This document shows positions 52,702 to 62,191 of a DNA stretch of 64,000 bases, in pieces. Location: positions 372,001-436,000 of the forward strand of contig OY829892.1 of the NCBI GenBank assembly GCA_963691905.1. The letters run 5' to 3'. The DNA is from QGON01 sp963691905 (GTDB taxonomy: Bacteria; Pseudomonadota; Gammaproteobacteria; Chromatiales; Chromatiaceae). How positions within the stretch are numbered: the first letter of the stretch is position 1; the number at the start of each line of letters is the position of its first letter. The translations under genes were made by a program, and so were the position numbers. Under the pieces are notes generated by a model. It ran no database searches and was not told the origin of the DNA. It saw only the letters and a list, made by a program, of their open reading frames with translations.

Positions 52702-54207
52702 TTACTTAACCCCTCCATTTTTCTTTAGAAGTTCACAAATCCCGGTATTGCGGGTAGTAAGGCATCGGCTATGCACTTGGCGCAGAGGGGTCCAACCGCG
52801 ATTGTCCTTGGCGTTTACATCAGCCCCCTTTGAAATGAGAAGCCTGGAAATCTCCATATTATTCCCGGAACAGGCGATAAAAAGGGGCGTCCGGCCATCT
52901 TTGTCTCTAGCCTCAATATCGGCTCCCTTTAAAGTGAGAAGATCGAAAACTTTCATGTTTTCATTGAAAGCTGCCCTGTTTCTATTGGAACAGGTCTTCC
53001 AAAGCGGTGTGCGGCCATCTTTATCCCTGGCCTCGATATCGGCGCCCTTTGCGATAAGAAAATCGCAATCTTCCAGATTATTGCTGGAACAGGCCTCCCA
53101 GAGCGGTGTGCGGCCATTTTTATCCCTGACCTCGATATCGGCGCCTTTTAAAACGAGAAGATCGCAAACCTCTCTGTTACGTGTTCCGGAACAGGCCTCA
53201 AACAGCGGTGTGCGGCCGTTTTTATCCCTGGCTTCAATATCGGCCCCCTTTGAGATGAGAAGCTCACCAATCTCCTTGCAACCTATCATGTGCAGAGGCG
53301 TTTTATCCTGATAACCCCTGACATTGATGCCCGCCCCTTTAGAAATTAGAAACTCGGCAATGTGCCTTTGACCCTCATCATGGCAGCTTAAAGCGGCATT
53401 GTGCAGTAACGCATAGCCTCCAACTATCATCTTAAAATCAGCTCCCCGTTCAACAAGCAACTTGAATATTTCCTCGCCATTTTTATTACGCTTGTTGAGG
53501 GCCGCATATAAAGGGGTATAGAAAGGTTCTGGGGCTGCATTAACATCGGCACCCTGATCTATAAGAAATTGGCATATTTCTTTGTGACCGGCTTTTGCGG
53601 CGTAGTAGAGCGGCGTGAGGTTGCGATCATCTATTGCGTTAACTTTTTCTCCTTTAGCAATAAGCGCTTTAACCTCATCCAGAGTCCCGCTCTTTGCGGC
53701 CTCATGGATATCTGCTGTACTGATCGCATTATCTGCCGGCGATGCCTCCGGTTTGGCCTCAACTTTATGTCCCTTCTGCTCGCGCTCCACGATGGTCAAG
53801 CGGTAGACACGCTCCAAAGCATGGACTTGAATCCAGGTCTCCTGGCCCTCTTTTGCGACTTTGAAGTACAAATCTTTTTTTGTTCTCTTTAAGATTTCAG
53901 CGTCTGTCCCTTTTAACGCATTTTCATGATGCTTGAGTATCCTCAAACGGCCTGGCGCTTGGGCACCTTTTTTCAGACGATATTCGATATGGTAATAATG
54001 CCCTTCAATGTGAATTTTATTATTGGCACTATCGCGAAATGAATGCGAATCAATTTCACTCTCTTTATAGGAAGCGATCCAGAAACCCTGCATCCTGGAT
54101 ACCAGCGGGTGGTCACTGCTTCCCAACCTGTCAGTATTTGCATAAATAGCACCGACCATCGTCAATACGATGAAAATACTCGTGCACGTTTTAAAAAAAT
54201 ATTTCAT
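52702..54207 (-). CDS. Exported ankyrin-repeat protein
   Basis: About 501 residues with a signal peptide. Residues 25-155 form a unique domain of unknown family. From about 165 there are ten ankyrin repeats; the last five are near copies, with GADIEARDKNGRTPL recurring. The corresponding DNA at about 52900-53250 is also nearly repeated, so the array may expand or shrink by recombination. A role in protein binding in the periplasm or outside is inferred. The ATG at 54207 is preferred over GTG at 54216. Composition is lower in GC than its neighbours. Confidence 0.85.
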   Translation of the reverse strand: MKYFFKTCTSIFIVLTMVGAIYANTDRLGSSDHPLVSRMQGFWIASYKESEIDSHSFRDSANNKIHIEGHYYHIEYRLKKGAQAPGRLRILKHHENALKGTDAEILKRTKKDLYFKVAKEGQETWIQVHALERVYRLTIVEREQKGHKVEAKPEASPADNAISTADIHEAAKSGTLDEVKALIAKGEKVNAIDDRNLTPLYYAAKAGHKEICQFLIDQGADVNAAPEPFYTPLYAALNKRNKNGEEIFKLLVERGADFKMIVGGYALLHNAALSCHDEGQRHIAEFLISKGAGINVRGYQDKTPLHMIGCKEIGELLISKGADIEARDKNGRTPLFEACSGTRNREVCDLLVLKGADIEVRDKNGRTPLWEACSSNNLEDCDFLIAKGADIEARDKDGRTPLWKTCSNRNRAAFNENMKVFDLLTLKGADIEARDKDGRTPLFIACSGNNMEISRLLISKGADVNAKDNRGWTPLRQVHSRCLTTRNTGICELLKKNGGVK

Positions 54208-54224
54208 GACAACCACCGCACATA

Positions 54225-56486
54225 CTATTTGCCCGCCCTTACCAGGCCACCCAACCCTATCTCTTCCAGTGCATTGTTGAGCAACGCTCTGACTTCAGCA
54301 GCCTTTTCGCAGCGCAGCGCCGCCTGCAGCAGTTCCCTGGCCCTGGCGCGGCTGATGGAATGAATCACCCACTTCACCCGTAGCAGGCTGCTGGCGTTCA
54401 TACTAAGATTTTCGACCCCCATACCCAGCAGCAAGACCGCTGCTGCAGGGCTGCCAGCCATCTCACCACAGACACTGACCTCCCGGTGGAATTGCCTGCC
54501 CCCCTCCACTACCTGAATCAGAGCCCGCAAAACAGCGGGATGCAAATCATCGTAGATCTCCGCCACATGGGAGTTGTTGCGATCCACCGCCAACAGATAC
54601 TGGGTCAAATCATTGGTGCCGATAGAGAGAAAATCGACTCGGCGCGCCAACGCTTCCACCTGATAGACCGCAGCCGGTACTTCTATCATCACACCGACAC
54701 GGGGCATCTTTACCCCATGGCCCTCTTCGATCAGTTCATCGTGCGCCCGCTGAATCAGCACCAGTGAGTCATCCACCTCACTCACATTGCTGATCATCGG
54801 CAATAGCAGCTGCAGATTATCCAGGCCGATGGCTGCACGCAGCATGGCACGCACTTGGGTGAGAAATATCTCCGGATGATCCAGTGAGATACGGATACCG
54901 CGCCAGCCAAGGAATGGGTTGGACTCATTGACCGGAAAATAGGGCAGGGGTTTATCGCCACCAATGTCGAGCGTGCGGATGGTGACCGGTCTGGGGGCAA
55001 AGGTCTCAAGAACATTCCGATAGTTTGCGGTCTGTGCCTCCTCACTGGGGAAACGGTCGCGTACCATGAAGGGGACTTCTGTTCGATAGAGACCGACCCC
55101 CGCAGCCTCATCGGAACCCAGTGTACTCATCTCGGAGACCAGGCCGGTGTTCAGGTAGAGCCGCACCGACACCCCGTCGGAGGTCTCTGAAGGCAGATCA
55201 CGGGTCGCCTCCAGCTCCGCGCTCAGTGCCCGATCCTCTTCTGCCAGCCGCAGGTACTCGGTTCTCACCGACGGCGCCGGTGAAACATAGATACGTCCCC
55301 GGTAGCCGTCGCTGATGAGGAAACGCCCGTCGACCCGCCCCACGGGCAGGTCGCTCACCCCCATGACCGCAGGAACGCCCATCGCCCGGGCCAATATGGC
55401 GACATGGGAGAAACTGGCGCCCTTGGCCGAAACAAGGCCCACAAGGCGTTCCATCGGCACATCGGCAAGCTGCATGGCGCTGACCTCATCACCCACCAGA
55501 ATAGTCTCCTCCGGGTAGTCGACCGGACCTGACCGTTCCTGCTGCAGGTGCATGAGAATACGGCGGCCCAGATCGCGCACATCGGATGCCCGTTCACGCA
55601 GGTAGATATCGTCCATGCCATCGAACACCTTGGCATGCTCCTCGATGGTTTGACGCAAGGCACTGGCTGCCCAATCGCCAGCCATGATGCGTTCCACTGT
55701 CTTACCGATCAAAGAGTCGCTGCCCAGCATCATGAGCCAGGCATCGAACAGCGCCCGGTCTTCAGCAGGCAGACTATCCTCCACCCGATCTTCCAGGGCC
55801 ATCAAATCCTCCACCACAGCGGCCACTGCGGTGCGGAAATCCTCCTCCTCCTGCTCGGGGTCTTCTCCCTTACGGTCGGGCACCGCATCCAGATCGGCGG
55901 GGGGGTAGACGACGACCGCCGTACCCTGGGCTACACCTGGAGCACCCGCACGTCCCTGCAGAAAACGGGTGGGGGGTGCCGCACCCTCCATGGCGCCCAG
56001 TTCACCACTCGCCTGGGCATGGGTAATGGCGCCTGCAAGCTGTGCAGCAAGGGTAAAGAGGAAGGTTACCTCGCTGTCATCGAAGGTACGCTGCTCAATC
56101 TGACGCACCACCAGTACACCGAGTACCCTGCGATTCTGGATAATCGGCACACCGAGAAAACCGTGATAGCGGGTTTCACCCGTCTCATGGGCAAACAGAT
56201 AGTGACGATGATTGGGGGCATCCGCAACGTTGACCGGCTCGGCGCGCTCGCATACCAGCCCAATCAACCCCCGGTGCAGGGGGAGCCTGACTTTACCGAC
56301 AGCAGCAGACTGCAAACCTTCGGTGGCCTGCAGTACATGTTCGCGCCTCTCGAAATCGGTCAGGTAGACGGAACAGACATCGGCGCCCACCGCTTTTTTC
56401 ACCCGCGTCACGATGAGTTCCAGCGCCTCACCCAGATCGGAAGCTGCGTTTACCTCTTTGACGATTCGATGCAGGGTTTCGAGCAT
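54225..56486 (-). CDS. ptsP: Phosphoenolpyruvate-protein phosphotransferase PtsP (nitrogen PTS)
   Basis: 753 residues. A GAF domain (about 1-160) precedes the enzyme I core: the phospho-His site in KGASFSHVAILARAMG, and the PEP-binding C-terminal barrel with GIRISLDHPEIFLTQVRAM and SVCGEMAGSPAAAVLL. It feeds phosphate to NPr/PtsN for nitrogen and potassium control. It follows rppH in the same direction, the usual order in gammaproteobacteria. Confidence 0.95.
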   Translation of the reverse strand: MLETLHRIVKEVNAASDLGEALELIVTRVKKAVGADVCSVYLTDFERREHVLQATEGLQSAAVGKVRLPLHRGLIGLVCERAEPVNVADAPNHRHYLFAHETGETRYHGFLGVPIIQNRRVLGVLVVRQIEQRTFDDSEVTFLFTLAAQLAGAITHAQASGELGAMEGAAPPTRFLQGRAGAPGVAQGTAVVVYPPADLDAVPDRKGEDPEQEEEDFRTAVAAVVEDLMALEDRVEDSLPAEDRALFDAWLMMLGSDSLIGKTVERIMAGDWAASALRQTIEEHAKVFDGMDDIYLRERASDVRDLGRRILMHLQQERSGPVDYPEETILVGDEVSAMQLADVPMERLVGLVSAKGASFSHVAILARAMGVPAVMGVSDLPVGRVDGRFLISDGYRGRIYVSPAPSVRTEYLRLAEEDRALSAELEATRDLPSETSDGVSVRLYLNTGLVSEMSTLGSDEAAGVGLYRTEVPFMVRDRFPSEEAQTANYRNVLETFAPRPVTIRTLDIGGDKPLPYFPVNESNPFLGWRGIRISLDHPEIFLTQVRAMLRAAIGLDNLQLLLPMISNVSEVDDSLVLIQRAHDELIEEGHGVKMPRVGVMIEVPAAVYQVEALARRVDFLSIGTNDLTQYLLAVDRNNSHVAEIYDDLHPAVLRALIQVVEGGRQFHREVSVCGEMAGSPAAAVLLLGMGVENLSMNASSLLRVKWVIHSISRARARELLQAALRCEKAAEVRALLNNALEEIGLGGLVRAGK

Positions 56487-56528
56487 TAGTCCTCAGAGAT
56501 CAGGTCAAACAAACAACATGCTGGGGCT

Positions 56529-56609
56529 GTAGGCATGATCAAGCGTAGCGGATCAGGCAATAGACTAACAAACGGTGTTTGCCGGTTCCGCAAGCTTGAA
56601 CCGGCCTAC
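56529..56609. repeat. Palindromic repeat, family 1
   Basis: Same halves as at 22330: GATCAAGCGTAGCGGATC and CCGGTTCCGCAAGCTTGAA, with a different middle. It fills the gap between ptsP and rppH. Confidence 0.8.
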
Positions 56610-56623
56610 GGGCTGCCGATCTT

Positions 56624-57193
56624 TCAGCGCCGGTTTTGCCGCAAATAGTTCGAATGCGAACGCGTCGGCATACCTTCGGGATAGAGCAGTGGCGCCAACT
56701 CCTCCAGAGCACGGGCATAAACGCTGCGTTTGAAATAGATCACTTCCCGCACCGGCAGCCAGTATTTCACCCAACGCCACTCATCAAATTCAGGCGTGTC
56801 GGTACTGTCGAAACAGAACGAATCCTCTGGACATTTTGTCTTCAACAAGAACCAGACCTGCTTCTGCCCAATACAGAGGGGTTGGCAGTTCTTTCGGATA
56901 TAACGCGCCGGAAGACGATAACGCAGCCAGTCCCGCGTTGACCCCATGATCTCGACCTGATGGGGCTTCAGGCCGACCTCTTCTTCCAGCTCCCGGTACA
57001 TCGCCTGTTCAGGCGTCTCATCGCTGTTAATTCCGCCCTGAGGAAACTGCCAGGCATTCTGACCCACACGGCGTCCCCAGAACAACTGTCGATGGTTGTT
57101 GCAGAGAATGATGCCGACATTGGGTCGAAAACCATCAGAATCGATCAAAGGTCCAACTCTTATCCAGATAACAGGGTGCTGTGATTTTTCCAT
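56624..57193 (-). CDS. rppH: RNA pyrophosphohydrolase RppH
   Basis: 189 residues. The Nudix box reads GGINSDETPEQAMYRELEEE plus VGL, after WQFPQ. It removes pyrophosphate from mRNA 5' ends to start decay. The family normally begins at (M)IDSDGFRPNVGIIL, which here is codon 16 (a TTG at 57148), so the true start may be there; the ATG at 57193 gives an unusual 15-residue extension. Confidence 0.92.
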   Translation of the reverse strand: MEKSQHPVIWIRVGPLIDSDGFRPNVGIILCNNHRQLFWGRRVGQNAWQFPQGGINSDETPEQAMYRELEEEVGLKPHQVEIMGSTRDWLRYRLPARYIRKNCQPLCIGQKQVWFLLKTKCPEDSFCFDSTDTPEFDEWRWVKYWLPVREVIYFKRSVYARALEELAPLLYPEGMPTRSHSNYLRQNRR

Positions 57194-57316
57194 AAACCCA
57201 GTTTATCGGCAAGCAAACCCGACAACATAAGGCTTTGCTTATAAAGAAAAATCCGGTACCTTTGCTTTTTTGGGACTCTTCGCAGGAAGATCTCCACACT
57301 CAACAGGATTTAACCC

Positions 57317-57979
57317 ATGGCCCTTGCCCTCTTCGACCTCGATAACACATTGCTGGCCGGAGACTCCGACTATCTTTGGGGAACCTGGCTGGTGGAGAAT
57401 GGGGTTGTGGATGGCGAATTCTACGAGCGCGAAAACGAGCGATTCTACCAGGAGTACAAAGAGGGCCGGCTCGACATCCTCGAGTTTCTGCGTTTTTCTC
57501 TGCGACCGTTACGTGACCATGAACCGGATCAGTTGCTGAAGTGGCGGGCAGCGTTCCTGACCGATAAAATCGACCCGATCATCAGCACAAGTGCCCGACA
57601 ACTGCTGCAAAAACACAGGGATGCAGGGGATGAGCTGATGATCATCACTGCCACCAACGCCTTCGTCACCACTCCCATCGCCGAACGGTTTGGCGTAGAG
57701 AACCTGATCGCCACCGAACCTGAAAAAATCGGCGACCGATTTACCGGAGAAGTGGCGGGGGAACCCTGTTTTCAGACAGGCAAGGTCAACCGGCTCAACC
57801 AGTGGCTTGCGAAAAAGGGTATGGACCTGCGAGGCAGCTGGTTCTACAGCGACTCCCACAACGATATCCCACTGTTGGAATGCGTCGACCATCCCGTGGC
57901 AGTCGACCCGGATGAGACACTGCTCCGCCATGCCGGGGAAAAGGATTGGCCCATTCTAAGGCTGCACGGCGAAAATTAG
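57317..57979 (+). CDS. HAD-family (IB, SerB-like) phosphatase
   Basis: 220 residues. Motif I ALFDLDNTLLAGDSD, motif II ITATNAF, and motif III/IV FYSDSHNDIPLLE are intact, with the small cap of subfamily IB. Relatives dephosphorylate phosphoserine or related metabolites; the substrate is not fixed. It is divergent from rppH. Confidence 0.88.
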   Translation: MALALFDLDNTLLAGDSDYLWGTWLVENGVVDGEFYERENERFYQEYKEGRLDILEFLRFSLRPLRDHEPDQLLKWRAAFLTDKIDPIISTSARQLLQKHRDAGDELMIITATNAFVTTPIAERFGVENLIATEPEKIGDRFTGEVAGEPCFQTGKVNRLNQWLAKKGMDLRGSWFYSDSHNDIPLLECVDHPVAVDPDETLLRHAGEKDWPILRLHGEN

Positions 57980-58023
57980 GCCATACTTGAGGTGTATTTA
58001 ACCTTCTGACCAGACCACAAAGC

Positions 58024-58257
58024 ATGAACAGAACCGTCTTTTTCGCCGTACTCATCGTCCTGATCGGCGGCATCTATTATGTACTCAAAACCTCCGATTC
58101 CCCACCGGAGCAGGACGTCACCCTGACCCCCAAGCAGTACATCGAACTGGTGGAGCGAAAAAAGGCGGCCCGCCTCGCCGCCTCAAAGCTGGAGGCGTCC
58201 ATGCAGCGTTCCGAAGAAAAACTGAAACAGGCGCGGCAGGAAGCGAATCAGCGCTGA
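58024..58257 (+). CDS. Small membrane-anchored coiled-coil protein (hypothetical)
   Basis: 77 residues: one N-terminal helix (TVFFAVLIVLIGGIYYVL), then a Lys/Glu/Arg/Ala-rich helix. No family recognised. It lies 44 bases after the HAD gene, probably the same transcript, and overlaps the next convergent gene by 10 bases. Confidence 0.55.
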   Translation: MNRTVFFAVLIVLIGGIYYVLKTSDSPPEQDVTLTPKQYIELVERKKAARLAASKLEASMQRSEEKLKQARQEANQR

Positions 58258-58649
58258 CAGATCGAACGCTGGTCAGGAGTTTCCACCGCATCGGCGATAG
58301 CGTTGACCAGATCCCCCAACTCTTCTGCAGTCACAACCTCCAGCAGACGCCGCATAATCTTCGGGTCGATAGCCGTCTGCACAGTACGGCCATCCTTCAG
58401 AGTGATATTGACCCCGGCCGCATGCACATGATCTTCCCCCTCCGCTTCCGCAACCAGAATCTCGTTGAAGTCCAGCATCTCGTCATAAAAAGCCTCGACC
58501 CGGTCATTGAGATCGTCGTCGATATCCTCCGGCAGCATCACCAGCCAGCCCTCTTCGCCTTTTGAGGTCTCCGGCACCATCTCCTGATCCTGCAAAAACT
58601 CGACAAAACGCCGCCAGGGACGCTCATCGAAAAAGATATATTCCAGCAC
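58248..58649 (-). CDS. Acidic hypothetical protein
   Basis: 133 residues, strongly acidic (PEDIDDDLNDRVEAFYDEML). It has no membrane helix or known motif. A conserved-protein look with LKDGRTVQTAIDPKIMRRLL near the C-terminus suggests a real gene. It is convergent with the small membrane gene. Confidence 0.6.
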   Translation of the reverse strand: MLEYIFFDERPWRRFVEFLQDQEMVPETSKGEEGWLVMLPEDIDDDLNDRVEAFYDEMLDFNEILVAEAEGEDHVHAAGVNITLKDGRTVQTAIDPKIMRRLLEVVTAEELGDLVNAIADAVETPDQRSICQR

Positions 58650-58676
58650 CTTACCCCTCTCCTAATTTCATATTTG

Positions 58677-58742
58677 GTAGGGTGCGCCATGCGCACCAGA
58701 ATAAGCAATTGCAGCAATCATGGTGCGCACAGCGCACCCTAC
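58677..58742. repeat. Palindromic repeat, family 2 (paired unit)
   Basis: Same arrangement as 47305: GTAGGGTGCGCCATGCGCACC, linker AGAATAAGCAAT...CAAT, then GGTGCGCACAGCGCACCCTAC. Spacing between the two units is 9 bases longer than at 47305. Confidence 0.8.
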
Positions 58743-58924
58743 GCTGTCACATTTAGAGAAGCCACACCCCAGGCCAGAGTAAAATTTGACTCTAATCCCT
58801 TCGCCACCCGGCACAGCCACCCAATCTACCCTAAAAGCGGGAAATTTATTAGTCGCGGACTCACGGTTTGAGCCACTCCCCTTGTTATGGTGACTGTAGC
58901 CTCTAACAAAAGGAGCAACAGATC

Positions 58925-59326
58925 ATGCAACGCCGAACCTTCCTGCACACCCTGTTTGGCAGCCTGGGCATCGGGCTGAGTGGACGAATCAATGCCAACG
59001 CCCAACTTCTGGAACCGAAACGACGGGTGCTGCTGCAAGAGTCACCCCTGGCCGGCTACCAATACCACCGCGCCCCTGGCATCTGGCAGTTTCTTCAGGT
59101 TGGAGAGATCCTGAAACTGCGCCGCGAGCCCGCCAACCGATACGACCGCAACGCAATCGCCGTCTGGTTCAAAAACGAACACCTGGGATACGTCCCGCGC
59201 AGCGAGAACCGCACCCTCGCCCAGATGATGGACCGGGGCGAACAACTGGAAGGGCGCATCGTGCGGCTGTTGGAGGATGACAACCCGTGGAGGCGGGTAC
59301 GGTTTAGTGTTTTTTTGAGCACATGA
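58925..59326 (+). CDS. HIRAN-domain protein with Tat-like signal
   Basis: 133 residues. The start QRRTFLHTLFGSLGIGL is a Tat-type signal. The rest is a HIRAN domain (GEILKLRREPANRYDRNAIAVWF, GYVPRSENRTLAQMMDRG), which binds DNA 3' ends in helicases when cytosolic. A Tat-exported HIRAN protein is odd. The cas3 gene starts 55 bases later, but this gene may be unrelated. Confidence 0.82.
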   Translation: MQRRTFLHTLFGSLGIGLSGRINANAQLLEPKRRVLLQESPLAGYQYHRAPGIWQFLQVGEILKLRREPANRYDRNAIAVWFKNEHLGYVPRSENRTLAQMMDRGEQLEGRIVRLLEDDNPWRRVRFSVFLST

Positions 59327-59381
59327 AACGGGCTCGGTTATGCTGACATAACAAACATCTTTAGAGTAAGGTTATTCACAC

Positions 59382-61988
59382 ATGGATGAGAAGGACGGCA
59401 AACAGATGGGTAACTGGCCGCTCTATTATCGGTATTGGGGCAAGGCATCAAAAGAGCACACGGAGGTGGTATCCTTTCACTTGCTGCCGTATCACTGCCT
59501 GGATGTGGCAGCGGTGGCAGCAGAATGGTGGGCTGCCAGCCCCACCCTCAGACATCTACTCTGCAAAGCAACAGATCGGGATGAGCCCACAACCCGAGCT
59601 TGGGTGCTCTTTTTCATCACCCTGCATGATATCGGCAAACTGGACATCCGTTTTCAGCTTAAGTCGCCTGACACACTCCAGGCCCTACAATCAGATTTCG
59701 ATCCCGATGACGCATCCCGGGACGTCCGCTACGACCACGGCAAAGAAGGCTACAGTTGGTTTGTAAAAGATGCTGGGTATTCGGATCTCACACCGGAAGA
59801 AATCGACCACTGGAAACCCTGGCTACAGGCCGTAGCGGGGCACCATGGCTCCCTGCCTCGGGAGATCAGCGATAGCGATCCAGATGCAGAGAAGACAATC
59901 ATCAAACAAGACGCAAGAGCGCGCCGTGAATTTGCAATAGATATTGCAGAGCTCTTTCTGACCCCAGCTGGACTGTCATTGAAAGACACCCCACCTCTCG
60001 CCCCTGATCTGCTGGCCGGTTTTTGTTCTATCTCGGACTGGTTGGGATCAGATGAGAAAAAATTCCCCTATTGCCAGCAACAGCATACGCTCAAGCAATA
60101 TTGGCATAAACAACTCAAAAGAGCTCATTCAGCCATCCACGACAGCGGCCTGATCGGGATGCCGCTCGCGAAGGGTGGAATGGCTGTGCTTTATCCCGAT
60201 TATCGCCCCCGCCAAGTTCAGACATTGATAGAACAGATTCCCGTCAAACCCGGCATAACCTTGATTGAGGCCCCCACAGGATCGGGCAAGACCGAGGCAG
60301 CGCTGGCATACGCAGCAAATCTTCTGGCAAATGGCACAGGTGAGGCAATCATCTTCGCCCTTCCCACTCAGGCTACGGCCAACGCCATGTTCAAGCGCCT
60401 GCAGAGCATTGCGAAGACCCTGTTTCCCAACGGCACCAATCTGCTGCTGGCCCATGGCAGAGCTAAATACCACCCCGGCTTTAGCGCCCTGAAAGAGGCG
60501 ACGGGAAAGACCGTTCAGGGCGATGAGGAAGCCATTACCCAATGCGTTGAATGGTTGGGTGCCAGTCGCAAACGCGCCTTCCTGGGTCAGATCGGAGTTT
60601 GCACCGTCGACCAGGTTTTTCTGTCCGTGTTGCCCGTACGTCACCAATTCGTTCGTGCCTTCGGCGTCCGCAAGGCGGCACTCATCATCGATGAGGTTCA
60701 CGCCTACGATGCCTATATGTATGGCCTGCTGGTCTCGGTGCTAAAAGGGCAGCAGCAGAACGGAGGCAGTGCCATTCTCCTTTCGGCGACGCTACCCGCT
60801 TGGCAGAAAGCATTACTTCTGGGATATAAAGCAGACAACAAGCCCGAGCAGCAAGCCTATCCGCTCATCACCTACTGCGAATCAGGTAAGCAGCCAGAAA
60901 CCTATCCCATCAAAGATGATACCCAACATCCACCCCTTCGGCTGATTGAAACCACATGTCGATCCACGGCCAACATGCTTCCCGATAATGCACTGATATC
61001 CGATATCATCCATGCTGCTGAATCAGGTGCACTCGTGGCCGTAATCTGTAATCTGGTAGCAGACGCCCAGCAACTCGCAAAACACCTGCGAGACCAATGC
61101 AAAACAGTCCCTGTTGACCTATTCCACTCCCGCTTCTGCTTTGCAGACCGTCAGCAAATCGAACTGAATATACTCCACCACTATGGGCACGATGCCGACC
61201 GCAGGTCGGGCAAAATTCTAGTCGCCACCCAAGTCATAGAGCAGAGCCTCGATCTGGATTTTGACTGGATGATCACCCAACTATGCCCCGTCGATCTACT
61301 ATTTCAACGAATGGGAAGGCTGCACCGGCACGAACGCGAGCAACGCCCGCCGGATCACGAGGTGCCACGATGTACCATCCTGGTCCCTGAAGGTAATGAT
61401 TACGAACTGCATGAGCTCATCTATGGCTACCGCCGGATCCTCTGGCGAACGCAGATGCTATTGGCAGACCAACCACAGATCGAATTCCCCACTGCCTACC
61501 GCGACTGGATAGAACAGGTGTATCAAGCTGAGCCATGGAAAGACGAACCGCGGCTAATCACCGACGAAGCCAATGATTTCCTAATTGAACAAGACGGCAA
61601 CTTCTACACCGGCAAACAATTGGCCAATGTTGCCGCCAAACCACTACCCGACACAGAAGGCGCTGCCGGTCGCCTAACGCGTGATGGAGAAATGAGCCTT
61701 ACCGTCGTACTTGCCACCAAGGTAGATGACAAATGGCACACGCTAGAAGGCGGACCGCTTGAAAAGTTGGAGGATTGGCAAAAGGATGAGGCCATCGACC
61801 TTAACAGCTTGGGCGTACCGAACAGCTGGCGGAAGTACCTACCGCCTGCGGATGAGCAGGGGCGACATTGGCTGCAAATGCGCAAAATCGAAGACGGAAT
61901 TTGGTGTGAAAATGAAGATGAGTGGCATTTCAAATATGCCGCTCACATAGGGTTACTTCATAGCAAAGAAGACGACGCCGGCAATTAA
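59382..61988 (+). CDS. cas3: CRISPR-associated nuclease-helicase Cas3 (type I-E)
   Basis: 868 residues, HD nuclease first and helicase second. The HD block shows HLLPYHCLDVAAVAAEWW, TLHDIGKLDIRFQ and AGHHGSLP. Helicase motifs are APTGSGKTEAAL, the DEVH box LIIDEVHAYD, SATLP, and VIEQSLDLDFDW...QRMGRLHRHE. It unwinds and degrades target DNA after Cascade binding. A short CCCCATaaaATGGGG hairpin follows its stop, then 203 bases before the next cas gene. Confidence 0.95.
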   Translation: MDEKDGKQMGNWPLYYRYWGKASKEHTEVVSFHLLPYHCLDVAAVAAEWWAASPTLRHLLCKATDRDEPTTRAWVLFFITLHDIGKLDIRFQLKSPDTLQALQSDFDPDDASRDVRYDHGKEGYSWFVKDAGYSDLTPEEIDHWKPWLQAVAGHHGSLPREISDSDPDAEKTIIKQDARARREFAIDIAELFLTPAGLSLKDTPPLAPDLLAGFCSISDWLGSDEKKFPYCQQQHTLKQYWHKQLKRAHSAIHDSGLIGMPLAKGGMAVLYPDYRPRQVQTLIEQIPVKPGITLIEAPTGSGKTEAALAYAANLLANGTGEAIIFALPTQATANAMFKRLQSIAKTLFPNGTNLLLAHGRAKYHPGFSALKEATGKTVQGDEEAITQCVEWLGASRKRAFLGQIGVCTVDQVFLSVLPVRHQFVRAFGVRKAALIIDEVHAYDAYMYGLLVSVLKGQQQNGGSAILLSATLPAWQKALLLGYKADNKPEQQAYPLITYCESGKQPETYPIKDDTQHPPLRLIETTCRSTANMLPDNALISDIIHAAESGALVAVICNLVADAQQLAKHLRDQCKTVPVDLFHSRFCFADRQQIELNILHHYGHDADRRSGKILVATQVIEQSLDLDFDWMITQLCPVDLLFQRMGRLHRHEREQRPPDHEVPRCTILVPEGNDYELHELIYGYRRILWRTQMLLADQPQIEFPTAYRDWIEQVYQAEPWKDEPRLITDEANDFLIEQDGNFYTGKQLANVAAKPLPDTEGAAGRLTRDGEMSLTVVLATKVDDKWHTLEGGPLEKLEDWQKDEAIDLNSLGVPNSWRKYLPPADEQGRHWLQMRKIEDGIWCENEDEWHFKYAAHIGLLHSKEDDAGN

Positions 61989-62031
61989 AACCCCATAAAA
62001 TGGGGAACATATTTTATTATTAAACAATAGC

Positions 62032-62117
62032 TTACGTAGCTACGGTACATCCCTGAAACATCAAGGAACGAATGTAGGGTAACATGAGAGCCGCAATAAT
62101 CAACGTTACGTAGCTAC
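62032..62117. promoter_or_regulatory. Repeated palindromic motif in the cas3-cas8e gap
   Basis: TTACGTAGCTAC occurs twice, at 62032 and 62106, 74 bases apart; GTAGCTAC is itself palindromic. The AT-rich gap around them is a likely promoter for the Cascade genes, and the pair could be regulator sites. Confidence 0.45.
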
Positions 62118-62191
62118 TTGATTAATAACTTATCGACGATATAAGCTATCAGAAACATCGAACCTGGTGAGGAAGCTCAAAGGAGATTGAA

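Noticed and set aside
58677..58742. CRISPR-like repeat near the cas genes
   Set aside because: Two facing palindromes with no spacer-repeat series; the same unit lies at 47305 in the his cluster, so it is a dispersed repeat.
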